Below the pieces are notes generated by a model that was not told where the DNA came from, ran no database searches, and saw only the letters and a list, made by a program, of their open reading frames with translations. A stretch of 61,177 nt of DNA, taken from the NCBI GenBank assembly GCA_016707705.1, contig JADJHD010000026.1:1-61177 (forward strand). The letters run 5' to 3'. The position numbers were made by a program, and so were the translations under genes. Below are positions 17,394 through 25,557 of the stretch, piece by piece; position 1 is the first letter of the stretch; each line of letters begins with the position of its first letter. This DNA comes from Bacteroidales bacterium (GTDB lineage: Bacteria; Bacteroidota; Bacteroidia; Bacteroidales; UBA4417).

Positions 17394-18365
17394 CTATTTG
17401 CATTTCAGCACTGTAACAATTTGGTAATCTGCAGCAGCCTTTTTAGGTCCAACTGTTACCTTCTTGTAATTTGCACATGCATTTGCATTGTCCTTTTTGC
17501 CTTCATAGGCTTTGCCTGTTTCAAAATAGAAATCAGCCTGTTTTTCCGGCTTGGTCTCAACTGCTAATCCCTTTTTAGCTGCATCAATAGCCAGGTCAAA
17601 TTTTGAAGTGGAATTGTAGCTGACAGCCAGGATAAGAAAAGCAGGGCTGTTGTTTGGAGTATAGGAAAGGGATGAGTTGGCCAACTCAATTGCCTGGGCA
17701 TAGCCTTTCGTGGAGAAAGCCTTGTTGGCGCGGCTCAGGAAGGTTGAGCCCATTGCATCCCTTGCTTTTGCTGCAGTAGCGGTATCATTGGATTTAGTTC
17801 CGAGTTCAAAGGCTTTATCCATTGCTTTCTGCATATTTTCATAGTCATTTTTCTTCTTGAAGGCAACACCCTTGCTGTAATAGGCCTTGGTATAATCAGC
17901 ATCATATCCGATGGCCTTATCAAAGCTTGCCAATGCTTCATCAAGTTTTTCAGCTTTCAGCAAATCCTGCCCCTTAAAGAAATACAGCTTGGGCATCTGG
18001 TTCAGTGACTTTTCCTTCTTCTCAGAATCACCATACTTGTCAGCATATAGGATAGTCTGATCGAAAGCGGCAATTGCTTCATCATACTTTTTTTCTTTCA
18101 AAAGGTCATTGGCAATCTGATATTGCCAGTCAGGAATAACTGCACTGGCCATTTTCTTGATGTCATCGGCTTCGGCACCAACTTTTTCACACATTGAAAC
18201 AACTTCGATCATCCCTTTCAGAGCACCGGATTTATCGGTAGCAGCGAGAGTACGGGCATTATTATAGGCATTGCCTGCATCGTCCTTGGTTTGGGAAAAC
18301 AAACGCTGATTGGGGGCCAGGAATAGAACTGTCATGGCAGCAGCAAGGATCAGGGTCTTTTTCAT
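17394..18365 (-). CDS. secreted tetratricopeptide-repeat protein
   Basis: A 323-residue protein with a Sec signal peptide (MKKTLILAAAMTVLFLAPNQ, cut near FSQ-TK). At least four TPR units are visible between residues 75 and 290, for example AIAAFDQTILYADKYGDSEK and ALASFDKAIGYDADYTKAYY. It is probably periplasmic and works as a protein-binding scaffold. No enzyme motif is present. It has its own TAAATTTG promoter box 49 nt upstream and shares a bidirectional terminator with its neighbour. Confidence 0.8.
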   Translation of the reverse strand: MKKTLILAAAMTVLFLAPNQRLFSQTKDDAGNAYNNARTLAATDKSGALKGMIEVVSMCEKVGAEADDIKKMASAVIPDWQYQIANDLLKEKKYDEAIAAFDQTILYADKYGDSEKKEKSLNQMPKLYFFKGQDLLKAEKLDEALASFDKAIGYDADYTKAYYSKGVAFKKKNDYENMQKAMDKAFELGTKSNDTATAAKARDAMGSTFLSRANKAFSTKGYAQAIELANSSLSYTPNNSPAFLILAVSYNSTSKFDLAIDAAKKGLAVETKPEKQADFYFETGKAYEGKKDNANACANYKKVTVGPKKAAADYQIVTVLKCK

Positions 18366-18414
18366 AATTTGTTTAGCTGTTATGGTTTTTATAGTAGTAA
18401 GTATCTTCAGGCTA

Positions 18415-18422
18415 CAAATTTA
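18415..18422 (-). promoter_or_regulatory. promoter -7 box of the TPR gene (TAAATTTG)
   Basis: TAAATTTG on the minus strand matches TAnnTTTG and ends 49 nt before the start codon at 18365. Confidence 0.5.
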
Positions 18423-18755
18423 AAAAATTTTTGCTTGTTCCTGAAGCGGGTTGGGAGTTGCAAAAAGCGTTCCAAAAAATAACGGCCACCATCAGATTTT
18501 ATTTTCCCTATTCCCAATCGTTATTCCTTCAGAATTCCATTTTGAAAAAGTAATGAATTCAGCTTAAGGTTAGCCTTTAGAAAATGCATGAAGGAGATAA
18601 ATTCCTCACTTTTATTGTTTGATAATCTAATGGAGAAGGGGATTGAGGTGTCAGGTTCTGCCGGCCAAAGATTTGAAATGATTGTACATTGAATAAATTA
18701 GTGGGGTACACATATTTTTGAGTCAGCAGACCCATGATTTTTATAGAAATTGTTT

Positions 18756-18763
18756 TACATTTG
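18756..18763 (+). promoter_or_regulatory. promoter -7 box (TACATTTG) of the 18842 gene
   Basis: TACATTTG matches TAnnTTTG. It lies 78 nt before the ATG, so the transcript would have a leader of about 70 nt. Confidence 0.5.
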
Positions 18764-18841
18764 CACACCTCTCAATGGCATTGCCGGAAATAGAGCATAG
18801 CGAGTGGCATTCAAGCTGAAAAATATTTAATCGAACATATT

Positions 18842-19438
18842 ATGAAAAGTACAATTCTAAAGGTTAGCCTGGCTGTTGTGATTGTTGTGCTGGGTTACTT
18901 TATTTACAACAGCATCAATAAGCCACTCATATTCGAACAGGAATTGAAATCGCGTGGAGATGTTGTAATCGACAAGCTCAAGGATATCCGTACAGCTCAA
19001 ACTCTTTTCAAGGCTTTGCACAAACGTTATACAAGCAGCTTTGATACTCTGATTATGTTTGTTCGTGAAGGAAAAATTCCTGAAGTAAAGATGGTTCCAG
19101 ATCCAAAGGATACCACCAATACCAGAACTATCAGTGATACCATTGGTTTTATAAGTATCTTCGATTCCATTTATGCGAAGAAGAACTACAAGCTTGAAGA
19201 ACTTTCACTGATTCCTTTTTCAACCAGTGAAAGGTTTACCCTTCTGGCCGGTAAAATTAATAAAGGCGGTGTTGATGTTAGTGTATTTGAAGTAACTGCC
19301 CCTATGGAAGCCTACACAAGTGGGCTGAACCAGCAGTTGATTATCAACAGGGTGCAGGAATTAAAAGATAAGAGCAAGTTTCCCGGTCTCAAGGTAGGCT
19401 CAATGTTTGAGGCCTCCACTGACGGGAACTGGGAATAA
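18842..19438 (+). CDS. membrane-anchored hypothetical protein
   Basis: A 198-residue protein with one N-terminal membrane segment (residues 7-24, VSLAVVIVVLGYFIY), followed by a short helix and a soluble domain, probably periplasmic. The segment KLKDIRTAQTLFKALHKRYT resembles the start of pilin-like globular parts, but no prepilin cleavage site is visible. The family is common in Bacteroidetes as far as I recall, without known function. It stands 17 bp before the DUF3822 gene, so DUF3822 and rsmD may be cotranscribed with it. Confidence 0.75.
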   Translation: MKSTILKVSLAVVIVVLGYFIYNSINKPLIFEQELKSRGDVVIDKLKDIRTAQTLFKALHKRYTSSFDTLIMFVREGKIPEVKMVPDPKDTTNTRTISDTIGFISIFDSIYAKKNYKLEELSLIPFSTSERFTLLAGKINKGGVDVSVFEVTAPMEAYTSGLNQQLIINRVQELKDKSKFPGLKVGSMFEASTDGNWE

Positions 19439-19455
19439 TATATAATTCTAATACC

Positions 19456-20316
19456 TTGGAATGTGTCCTGAACTTATTCGATCCCGCTTTTGATCAGGGG
19501 CATACAATGAAATACAGACTATCCATTCTGCTTCAGCAGGATGGATTTTCTTTTTGTGTTGTAGATAACAGGACACGACTATACCTGGCAGTTTATGAAG
19601 CAAGAATTACGGCACCCGCCGGAGCAGCAAGTGATAAGCTTTGCAGTCTTGTGAAAAAACAACTTGAAGGTATCGGGATTTCCAGATTGCCATTTGGAGG
19701 GATTGATATTGCCTGGGTCTCACCCAAAGTGACCCTTATCCCTGCTGGTTTTGTTCATAACCTTAGTATTGAGGATTATTTCAGGTTCAATCATACTCTG
19801 GATATCTCTGAGATTGTAGTAAAGCAGGAAATTCCGGTGGCTGAAACAACTGCCGCCTTCTCGCTTCCGGCTTGCCTTAAAACTCTCGCATTGGACTGGT
19901 TTCAGGTAACAAAAATCGGATGTTCTGCCAATATTCTTATTCAGTCGCTGCTTCGAGCCAATGCTCATATACTGGCCCGGCAAGTTTTTATAAACCTTTG
20001 GGGTGGACATTTTGACATCATTATCATTCAGGGGCGCAAATTGTTGTATTACAATACATTTAAAAAGTCAGTTCCTGAAGACCTAGTTTATTATGTGCTG
20101 TTTGTACTTGAACAGCTGGGCTTTATTCCCGCTGAAGAAGAATTAACCCTTTTGGGAGAAATCGACCAGGAATCCAGTGATTACAAATTGCTTTATCAGT
20201 ATATAAACAGTTTGCAATTTGGTTCAGCCATGCCTTATGCAGAATTCAGTCCGGTTTTCAGGGAAGTGCTCACTCATAAACATTACACATTATTTAATCT
20301 CCCGTTTTGCGAATAA
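19456..20316 (+). CDS. DUF3822 family protein
   Basis: A protein of up to 286 residues of the Bacteroidetes-specific DUF3822 family, which is thought to have an actin/PilM-like ATPase fold. The text YRLSILLQQDGFSFCVVDN at the start and ILARQVFINLWGGHFDIIII in the second half fit the family. The frame opens with TTG at 19456, giving LNLFDPAF, which matches family N-termini; the first ATG is at 19507. Its stop overlaps the rsmD start by 10 bp, so translation is probably coupled. Function unknown. Confidence 0.75.
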   Translation: MECVLNLFDPAFDQGHTMKYRLSILLQQDGFSFCVVDNRTRLYLAVYEARITAPAGAASDKLCSLVKKQLEGIGISRLPFGGIDIAWVSPKVTLIPAGFVHNLSIEDYFRFNHTLDISEIVVKQEIPVAETTAAFSLPACLKTLALDWFQVTKIGCSANILIQSLLRANAHILARQVFINLWGGHFDIIIIQGRKLLYYNTFKKSVPEDLVYYVLFVLEQLGFIPAEEELTLLGEIDQESSDYKLLYQYINSLQFGSAMPYAEFSPVFREVLTHKHYTLFNLPFCE

Positions 20317-20879
20317 TCAGCGGATTATACAGGGGCAGGAAACTTAATCCTCCCAGAGGACTACCCGTGAGGCCAACAACTGACCTGGCGAAAGAGAGTC
20401 TTTTTAATATTTTGGTTAACCGCTCCGGTTTCGAGGGACAGTCAGTTCTGGACTTGTTTGCCGGGACAGGAAGCATTTCTTTTGAATTTGCTTCAAGAGG
20501 TGTTGAAAGCGTTGTATCTGTTGATTTGAACCATCGCTGCACAGATTTCATTTCAAAATCAGCACAGGAATTCAGAGTAGGAAATATTTATGTGGTGAAG
20601 GCCAATGTGTTTCAGTACCTGAAATCGGTTAAGCGGAAATTTGATATCATCTTTGCTGATCCTCCTTATCAAATGGAAGAGGCTGCTTCTCTTCCAAGAA
20701 TCATTTTTGCAAATTCACTCCTCAATGATGAGGGCTGGTTGATTCTCGAGCATGATGCTTCATTGAAGTTCCAGGACTATAAAGGTTTCGTTGATGTGAG
20801 GAATTATGGGAAGGTGCATTTCAGCTTCTTTCAGTTCCTTTCTGAAGATGGCAGTCCTGAAGAAATGCCTGTTTCCTGA
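20307..20879 (+). CDS. rsmD: 16S rRNA (guanine-N2-966) methyltransferase RsmD
   Basis: A 190-residue SAM-dependent methyltransferase for 16S rRNA. It starts MRIISGLYRGRKL, with the SAM loop VLDLFAGTGSISFEF near residue 50 and the catalytic motif FADPPYQM near residue 117. The start codon is TTG, within the end of the DUF3822 frame; the family N-terminus supports it and no ATG fits. It lies tail to tail with coaD with a 28-bp gap, in an arrangement (DUF3822-rsmD-coaD) that I recall as conserved in Bacteroidetes. Confidence 0.93.
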   Translation: MRIISGLYRGRKLNPPRGLPVRPTTDLAKESLFNILVNRSGFEGQSVLDLFAGTGSISFEFASRGVESVVSVDLNHRCTDFISKSAQEFRVGNIYVVKANVFQYLKSVKRKFDIIFADPPYQMEEAASLPRIIFANSLLNDEGWLILEHDASLKFQDYKGFVDVRNYGKVHFSFFQFLSEDGSPEEMPVS

Positions 20880-20907
20880 TTCAGACTTCAATAAGATCCA
20901 AGAATCC

Positions 20908-21369
20908 TTAAATGCTGTTGTGCATTGCCTGCGGGACAAACTGACGCACATCGCCACCGCATTTGTGAACTTCCCTGACAATGGAAGAGGTTATCATTAC
21001 ATGCTCAGGTTGTGTCAGGAAGAAAATAGTTTCAATTCCCTGCACAAGGCGCATATTCACCTGTGCAACACTCCGTTCAAATTCAAAATCAGCCGAAGTC
21101 CGCAAGCCGCGAATCATAAAATCGGCACCTTTTTCCTTGCAGAAATCGACCGTAAGCCCTGTATAATTGGCAATTTCAATTTTTTCGACACCGTTGAAGA
21201 CTGACCTGATCCAGTCCAATCTGCGTTCAAGTGGGAAATAACCTGTTTTATCGATATTGGTCCCAATGGCGATGATTATTTTATCGAAAAGCGGAAGTGC
21301 ACGCCTGATAATGGATTCATGTCCCAGAGTGATAGGGTCAAAGGAGCCGGGAAAAACAGCAGTCTTCAT
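20908..21369 (-). CDS. coaD: phosphopantetheine adenylyltransferase
   Basis: A 153-residue enzyme of coenzyme A synthesis, making dephospho-CoA from phosphopantetheine and ATP. The N-terminus MKTAVFPGSFDPITLGHESI carries the nucleotidyltransferase motif with the T/GxGH-type His. RGLRTSADFEFE and ITSSIVREV (the ISSTxxR-like loop) follow. The frame extends 25 codons upstream, but those would cross the promoter at 21386-21393, and the family starts at this ATG. Confidence 0.95.
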   Translation of the reverse strand: MKTAVFPGSFDPITLGHESIIRRALPLFDKIIIAIGTNIDKTGYFPLERRLDWIRSVFNGVEKIEIANYTGLTVDFCKEKGADFMIRGLRTSADFEFERSVAQVNMRLVQGIETIFFLTQPEHVMITSSIVREVHKCGGDVRQFVPQAMHNSI

Positions 21370-21385
21370 CGTTTTAAGCTTTATA

Positions 21386-21393
21386 CAAAGGTA
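21386..21393 (-). promoter_or_regulatory. promoter -7 box of coaD (TACCTTTG)
   Basis: TACCTTTG on the minus strand matches TAnnTTTG and ends 16 nt before the coaD ATG. Confidence 0.55.
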
Positions 21394-21454
21394 AGCTAAT
21401 CTGTTTGATTGGGAATAATGTACCAGATGGTTGAATTTTGTCAATCAGGGGAAG

Positions 21455-21563
21455 AGTTCGGGGGGAGTTCGGAGTTCAAGGTTAGAGGTTCAAGGTTCGG
21501 AGTTCAAAAAGGGTAGATTACTGCTAGTAGGAGTTGTTAGTTGTTGGTTGTTAGTTGTTAGTG
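21455..21563. repeat. GTTC-rich and GTTGTTAG short-repeat tract
   Basis: Degenerate units of GGTTCAAGGTTC type (21455-21507) are followed by GTTGTTAG/GTTGGTTG units (21532-21563). This is the left part of the second mosaic repeat locus. It ends exactly at the left end of the IS element. Confidence 0.75.
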
Positions 21564-21588
21564 TGTCTTATCATGATTTTGGTTGACA
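21564..21588 (+). repeat. IS3 element left terminal inverted repeat
   Basis: It starts TGTCTTATCATGATTTTGG and ends in TTGACA. It matches the reverse complement of 23102-23126 at 20 of 25 positions. Confidence 0.85.
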
Positions 21589-21603
21589 GAAAAGACTAAA
21601 CTT

Positions 21604-22674
21604 CTACTTTAATTGTTTGTAACTCAAATTCATCTTTTGGTTTTGTTCACTTAACTTAGTCTGATCAGATGAAGCGGAGGCGAGCTCTGCCGGGGGGCAA
21701 CTAGCCAAGGAATAATCTGATCCAGGGGAATAACCAGCCGTAGTTTTGGTACTCAAAGCTACGGCATTCTTATTCAGGTACATTCTCATGGATTTATACC
21801 TTAAAAACCCCAATCTGGTATTTTCTTCATAGGATTTGGTAAAATCATAGAGTTTTAAGATTGGATTTTCATTTGCTGAACTTTGTTCAACAGCAAGTTC
21901 AAAATCAATAGGGGTAAGCATTCCAAGACTTCCATTAGGGCAGTGATTATAAAGGGCAACAGCTTTATTCAATGCTGTTTTAAGTTCGTTTAAAGAACTG
22001 ATTTTATTTTTTATCATGTAATCATTCTTGATGATTCCATTAATACGTTCAGCATAAGGATTTTCAAGACAGTTTTCTGCCATACTTATACTAATACTAT
22101 GATCTTTAAGTACTTTGGTGTACTCATTGCTCCCGTATTGGCTTCCTTTGTCTGAATGATGGATCAACTTGTTATACTTGCTGTAACCTCTTAATTTCAA
22201 GGCCTTCAACAAAGCAAGAACATTGTTTACTGCAAACATATTGTCACTGGCTGAATGACCGATAATCCTTTGGCTATAAACATCAAGAATAAATACAAGA
22301 TAAAATGTTGTTCCGCTTGTAAGAAAGTAGGTTATATCACTTACCCATAACTGATTTAGCCCATTGATTTTCATGCCATGCGTAAGGTTTGGATAAATGT
22401 TCTCGCCTCTATGGGTTGTGCGAAGAAATGACCGATGCTTCTGTACAGTTAGTCCTTGTATAGAGACGAACTGTTCGAACCTGTTGATTCCGACCTCATT
22501 GATCCCAAGCATATAATGAATTTTCCTTGCACTGATTCGTGGATAATCCTTCCTTATCTCGTAAATCATTTCCAACATGCGTTGCCACATCATCTGGTCC
22601 TTACTTGACTTAAGGAGAGACTTGTGATATCCCTGGCGACTTATCCCTGATATTTGATACAACGATTCCATCAT
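21604..22674 (-). CDS. IS3-family transposase OrfB (DDE integrase)
   Basis: A 356-residue protein with an HTH_21-like N-terminus (SARKIHYMLG) and an rve integrase core. The catalytic triad is D113 (WVSDITY), D175 (HHSDKGSQYGS) and E209 (NPYAERINGIIKND). The D175-E209 gap is two residues shorter than the classical DD(35)E. The ATG overlaps the orfA stop as TAATG. The frame is also open upstream of this ATG into orfA, in the -1 phase. The C-terminal 50 residues are a low-complexity tail. Confidence 0.9.
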   Translation of the reverse strand: MMESLYQISGISRQGYHKSLLKSSKDQMMWQRMLEMIYEIRKDYPRISARKIHYMLGINEVGINRFEQFVSIQGLTVQKHRSFLRTTHRGENIYPNLTHGMKINGLNQLWVSDITYFLTSGTTFYLVFILDVYSQRIIGHSASDNMFAVNNVLALLKALKLRGYSKYNKLIHHSDKGSQYGSNEYTKVLKDHSISISMAENCLENPYAERINGIIKNDYMIKNKISSLNELKTALNKAVALYNHCPNGSLGMLTPIDFELAVEQSSANENPILKLYDFTKSYEENTRLGFLRYKSMRMYLNKNAVALSTKTTAGYSPGSDYSLASCPPAELASASSDQTKLSEQNQKMNLSYKQLK

Positions 22675-23066
22675 TATTCCTTGGTGGGCTTCACTTGACC
22701 TAAACCATGTGAGAGCTCGGATTCGAACTTTTTTTTCATGTCTCCTCCTATCTCCTGATCAATGAGCTCAATCAACTTCTTTAAGTAATCAACCTGCAGT
22801 TGCTTTTGGCCTACTATCCGCTCCAGTTCTGCCACCTGCTTCATCAAAGCCAGTGTCTTGGCTCCTTCTGACTCTTTCTCCACAACTAGCTTCTCACTTG
22901 GACAAAGCTTTATAGAGTATTTTCTTATCCACTTATAAATCGCTGTCTCTGATACTTCATAGATTCGACTCAACTGTTTCACAGTTACCTGTCTTTCTTC
23001 CAGCATCTTGACCTTCTCCTGCTTAAAAACGTCGCTAAACGTCCTTCTTGTTTTATTCTGCTCCAT
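22674..23066 (-). CDS. IS3-family OrfA (helix-turn-helix DNA-binding)
   Basis: A 130-residue protein with a transposase-type helix-turn-helix (VKQLSRIYEVSETAIYKWIR, about residues 30-50) and a leucine-zipper-like helix (MKQVAELERIVGQKQLQVDY) further on, as in IS3 OrfA. It binds the IS ends. The ATG at 23066 is chosen over a TTG three codons earlier. A run of eight A followed by G near the end (22728-22736) is a likely -1 frameshift site for the OrfAB fusion. Confidence 0.88.
   Translation of the reverse strand: MEQNKTRRTFSDVFKQEKVKMLEERQVTVKQLSRIYEVSETAIYKWIRKYSIKLCPSEKLVVEKESEGAKTLALMKQVAELERIVGQKQLQVDYLKKLIELIDQEIGGDMKKKFESELSHGLGQVKPTKE
22728..22736 (-). promoter_or_regulatory. candidate -1 ribosomal frameshift site (A8G)
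   Basis: On the minus strand the orfA codons ATG AAA AAA AAG give AAAAAAAAG. The -1 frame from here reads openly through to orfB (VRIRALTWFRSSEAHQGIMM), so slippage would fuse the two proteins. A6-7G is the slippery motif known from many IS3 elements. Confidence 0.6.
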
Positions 23067-23101
23067 ATCTGACAAAATGTAAAGTTATTAACTAAACTTC
23101 T

Positions 23102-23126
23102 TGTCAACCTATTTCATGATGGGACA
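23102..23126 (-). repeat. IS3 element right terminal inverted repeat
   Basis: On the minus strand it starts TGTCCCATCATGAAATAGG and ends in TTGACA, matching the left end at 20 of 25 positions. The next three bases, GTG, repeat the triplet before the left end. Confidence 0.85.
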
Positions 23127-23510
23127 GTGTCGATTGTTCGGTGTCGGGGTTGCATAATGTTAGACTGTGCAAGTAACAAAGGATAGAACATGGATGTCCA
23201 CCGCGGCGGACTGAAACGTCACTGATATGCCAGCTGGCGGACTGATTTGGATTGTGCCATGATCAAAGACACTTCGACAAGCTCAGTGTGACAACCAAAA
23301 TTGATCAATCCATTTATTCTCATCCGCCATCCTGCGAACTCCGCTCAGCAGCGCATCTCCATCCGCCAGCCGGCGGACTCCGCATCCTCACCTCTCCATC
23401 CGCCAGCCGGCGGACTCCGCTCCGCTCCGCATCCTCACCTCTCCATCCGCCAGCCGGCGGACTCCGCTCCGCTCCGCATCCTCACCTCTCCACATCTTTT
23501 CCCTTTTATC
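23127..23510. repeat. mosaic repeat locus, right part
   Basis: It starts with a short GTTCGG tract, then ACTGTGCAAGTAACAAAGG (from 23164), degenerate palindromes near 23198 and 23228, and CACTTCGACAAGCTCAGTG (23270-23288). From 23322 there are four palindromic units; the last three (at 23359, 23396 and 23443) repeat CCATCCGCCAGCCGGCGGAC with a CCGCTCCGC and CATCCTCACCTCT tail at 37 and 47 bp spacing. Order and orientation copy the locus at 6752-7396. It is not CRISPR, because the spacing sequences are themselves repeats. Confidence 0.75.
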
Positions 23511-23544
23511 TTAAAACAGCAATAGGTTCGAAGTATCTCACCTG

Positions 23545-24177
23545 TTAAACCTCCGTGAGATAAAATTCCAACAGTTCGCGCAGGGAAGCATAGGTTTCAG
23601 TCAGACGGGCTTGTACTTCTTCGGGTGAAAACCAGTCTGCAATGCTGATATCTTCTACCGTTTCCGGAATGGGTTTTGCATTTCCGGAATACATCATCTC
23701 AAACCAATAGGTGGTTTTCAGGATTTCTTTTCCATGGCGATCGGTGTAGATGTGATAGGTTGAAGGAAGCTGCCGGAGCATTTCGATTTCCATAAGTCCG
23801 GTTTCTTCCTGTACTTCCCTGATGGCAGTATCCTGAATGCTTTCCCCGGTTTCAGCCTTTCCTTTGGGCAGATCCCATTTGCCAAGGCGATGAATCAGAA
23901 GTATTTGTCCGGAGGCATTTCTGATTATACCTCCAGCTGCAGTTATCGGTTGGAAAAGGGTATTGAAGGCATCTATTGCTTTCTCGTGATTTAACCCGGA
24001 AAATATCGTTAATTGATTACAATTTGAATCATCCCTGAAGCGTTTATATGCTGATTCAAGTTCATTGCCTGATACGAAGTCATGGAATTCCTCAGAGGAA
24101 TGAAGTTCTGCGGTGTTGATAATTTCTGAAATCTGAATTACCTTTTCATTCAGAAAAACTCTATACCTTTGACCCAT
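23545..24177 (-). CDS. NUDIX hydrolase
   Basis: A 210-residue protein with a NUDIX box GKAETGESIQDTAIREVQEE (G..., REVQEETG) near residue 120, the Mg-binding site for cleaving nucleoside-diphosphate-linked compounds. The N-terminal 80 residues are a separate small domain without a known motif. The start is the ATG at 24177; the frame also opens with TTG seven codons earlier. The gene is divergent from pyrE, 113 bp away. The substrate is unknown. Confidence 0.85.
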   Translation of the reverse strand: MGQRYRVFLNEKVIQISEIINTAELHSSEEFHDFVSGNELESAYKRFRDDSNCNQLTIFSGLNHEKAIDAFNTLFQPITAAGGIIRNASGQILLIHRLGKWDLPKGKAETGESIQDTAIREVQEETGLMEIEMLRQLPSTYHIYTDRHGKEILKTTYWFEMMYSGNAKPIPETVEDISIADWFSPEEVQARLTETYASLRELLEFYLTEV

Positions 24178-24290
24178 ATTAAGACGAATTTTTAACAAAA
24201 ATCTATTGGCTGTGTTTTAATATACCTTTAGGTCCGCACATACATTACCAGCCTGAAAGCTATTATTTTTCAAAGAAAAACAACACCCTG

Positions 24291-24935
24291 ATGAAATCGA
24301 AGTTTGAAGAAACCGCGTTGACAGTTGCTGAATCCTTGTTGCAAATAAAAGCAATAAAGCTGGATAATGCCAATCCATTTACCTGGAGTTCAGGTATCAA
24401 GTCTCCCATTTATTGCGATAACAGGAAGACTTTGTCCTACCCTAAGATTCGCACCTACATTCGTCAGGAATTCGTGAAAATGATCAATGAGGAGTTTGGC
24501 ACTGTTGACCTTATTGCCGGTGTTGCAACCGGTGCTATTGCTGCAGGTGTTCTTGTTGCTCAGGACCTTGGACTGCCATTCGTTTATGTTAGATCAGAGA
24601 AGAAATCCCACGGCTTAACCAATCAGATTGAAGGTGTGGTTGAAAGCGGACAATCAGTGGTTGTAATTGAAGACCTTGTATCAACAGGACAAAGCAGCCT
24701 CAATGCTGTTCACGCGCTTCGTGAAGCAGGTTGCAATGTGAAGGGAATGGTAGCTATCTTCACCTATGGCCTTCCCGAAGCTTTAGAAAACTTTAAACAA
24801 GCAAATTGCATCCTTAAGACTCTCACCAATTACGATATCCTCATTAAGAAAGCCCTTGAACAGAACATCGTTAAGGACTCTGACCTGCAGTCGCTGGTTC
24901 AGTGGAAAGAAAATCCAAAAGCCTGGGGAGTTTAG
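24291..24935 (+). CDS. pyrE: orotate phosphoribosyltransferase
   Basis: A 214-residue enzyme of pyrimidine synthesis that joins orotate and PRPP into OMP. The PRPP-binding motif is VVVIEDLVSTGQSS near residue 125, and the flexible loop RSEKKSHGLTNQIEG near residue 102 carries the catalytic Lys. FTWSSGIKSPIYCDNRK near residue 28 is the orotate side. The length is standard. The SRPBCC gene follows after 2 bp and is very likely cotranscribed. Confidence 0.95.
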   Translation: MKSKFEETALTVAESLLQIKAIKLDNANPFTWSSGIKSPIYCDNRKTLSYPKIRTYIRQEFVKMINEEFGTVDLIAGVATGAIAAGVLVAQDLGLPFVYVRSEKKSHGLTNQIEGVVESGQSVVVIEDLVSTGQSSLNAVHALREAGCNVKGMVAIFTYGLPEALENFKQANCILKTLTNYDILIKKALEQNIVKDSDLQSLVQWKENPKAWGV

Positions 24936-24937
24936 GT

Positions 24938-25351
24938 ATGGGTAGGATAATTGCAAGCGATACCATTACTGTTAACCGTTCTGCAGCGGATATATTTTCA
25001 TTTCTTTCCGATTTCAGAAATTTCTCCCCTCTCATGCCTGAGCAGGTCAGAAACTGGGAAGCCACAAATGATGCGTGTTCATTTGAAGTCAGCGGACTTG
25101 CAACACTTGGAATGAGAATTACCGATCGCCAGCCCAACAGTAAAATCCTGATGCTTGGTGAAGGTAAACTGCCTTTCGGTTTTACCCTTAGTAGTCTGAT
25201 AAAGCAGGAAAGCGACAATTCAGCAACTGTAAGGCTCGAAATGGATACCGATATGTCGGCCATGATAGCAATGATGGCGGAAAAGCCATTGTATTCATTT
25301 ATCAATATGCTGGTAATCAAGCTTAAGGAAGTAATGGAGAATCCTTCCTGA
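24938..25351 (+). CDS. SRPBCC (START/Bet v1-like) family protein
   Basis: A 137-residue protein with the SRPBCC hydrophobic-pocket fold. It starts MGRIIASDTITVNRSAADIF, and FSFLSDFRNFSPLMPEQVRN is the typical helix after the first strand; a long C-terminal helix ends the protein. It probably binds a lipid or other hydrophobic ligand. The ATG 2 bp after the pyrE stop is preferred over one 36 bp earlier inside pyrE. Confidence 0.75.
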   Translation: MGRIIASDTITVNRSAADIFSFLSDFRNFSPLMPEQVRNWEATNDACSFEVSGLATLGMRITDRQPNSKILMLGEGKLPFGFTLSSLIKQESDNSATVRLEMDTDMSAMIAMMAEKPLYSFINMLVIKLKEVMENPS

Positions 25352-25473
25352 CCTCAGCTCAATTAATCTTCTTTCATTCTGTTATTTTTAAGGCAACTAT
25401 GCCGGGAATTATTTTTGTTAATGCTGACCTTATAATATCCTCTCTTAAGCTAACACATCATTCCCATACTCTT

Positions 25474-25481
25474 TATCTTTG
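25474..25481 (+). promoter_or_regulatory. promoter -7 box of the Hdr-like operon (TATCTTTG)
   Basis: TATCTTTG matches TAnnTTTG and lies 76 nt before the first gene of the five-gene Hdr-like operon. No other promoter box is visible inside the operon. Confidence 0.55.
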
Positions 25482-25557
25482 CTTTGCTGCTTGATTCCAA
25501 TTAAGCTGGAACCAAACTCCGTCCCTAATGCTTCTTGAATATTAACAGAAACTTTTC

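Larger units (their letters stand above)
18366..18841. other. intergenic stretch between divergent genes
   Basis: 476 bp holding two outward promoter boxes (18415-18422 minus, 18756-18763 plus). No other feature is convincing. A minus-strand frame at 18577-18768 has no motif and overlaps the plus-strand promoter. Confidence 0.5.
21564..23126 (-). mobile_element. complete IS3-family insertion sequence (1563 bp)
   Basis: The element carries orfA and orfB on the minus strand. Its ends are imperfect inverted repeats of 25 bp (21564-21588 and 23102-23126) with 20 of 25 positions identical, beginning TGTC and sharing ATCATGA and GGTTGACA. The base triplet GTG flanks both ends (21561-21563 and 23127-23129) and is a target-site duplication of the 3-bp size usual for IS3. 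Both frames are intact, so the element may be active and looks recent. It lies inside a repeat locus and breaks no gene. Confidence 0.92.

Noticed and set aside
23252..23548. Open frames across the right repeat locus
   Set aside because: The frames exist only because the tandem units lack stops; composition is repeat-like and no family motif is seen.
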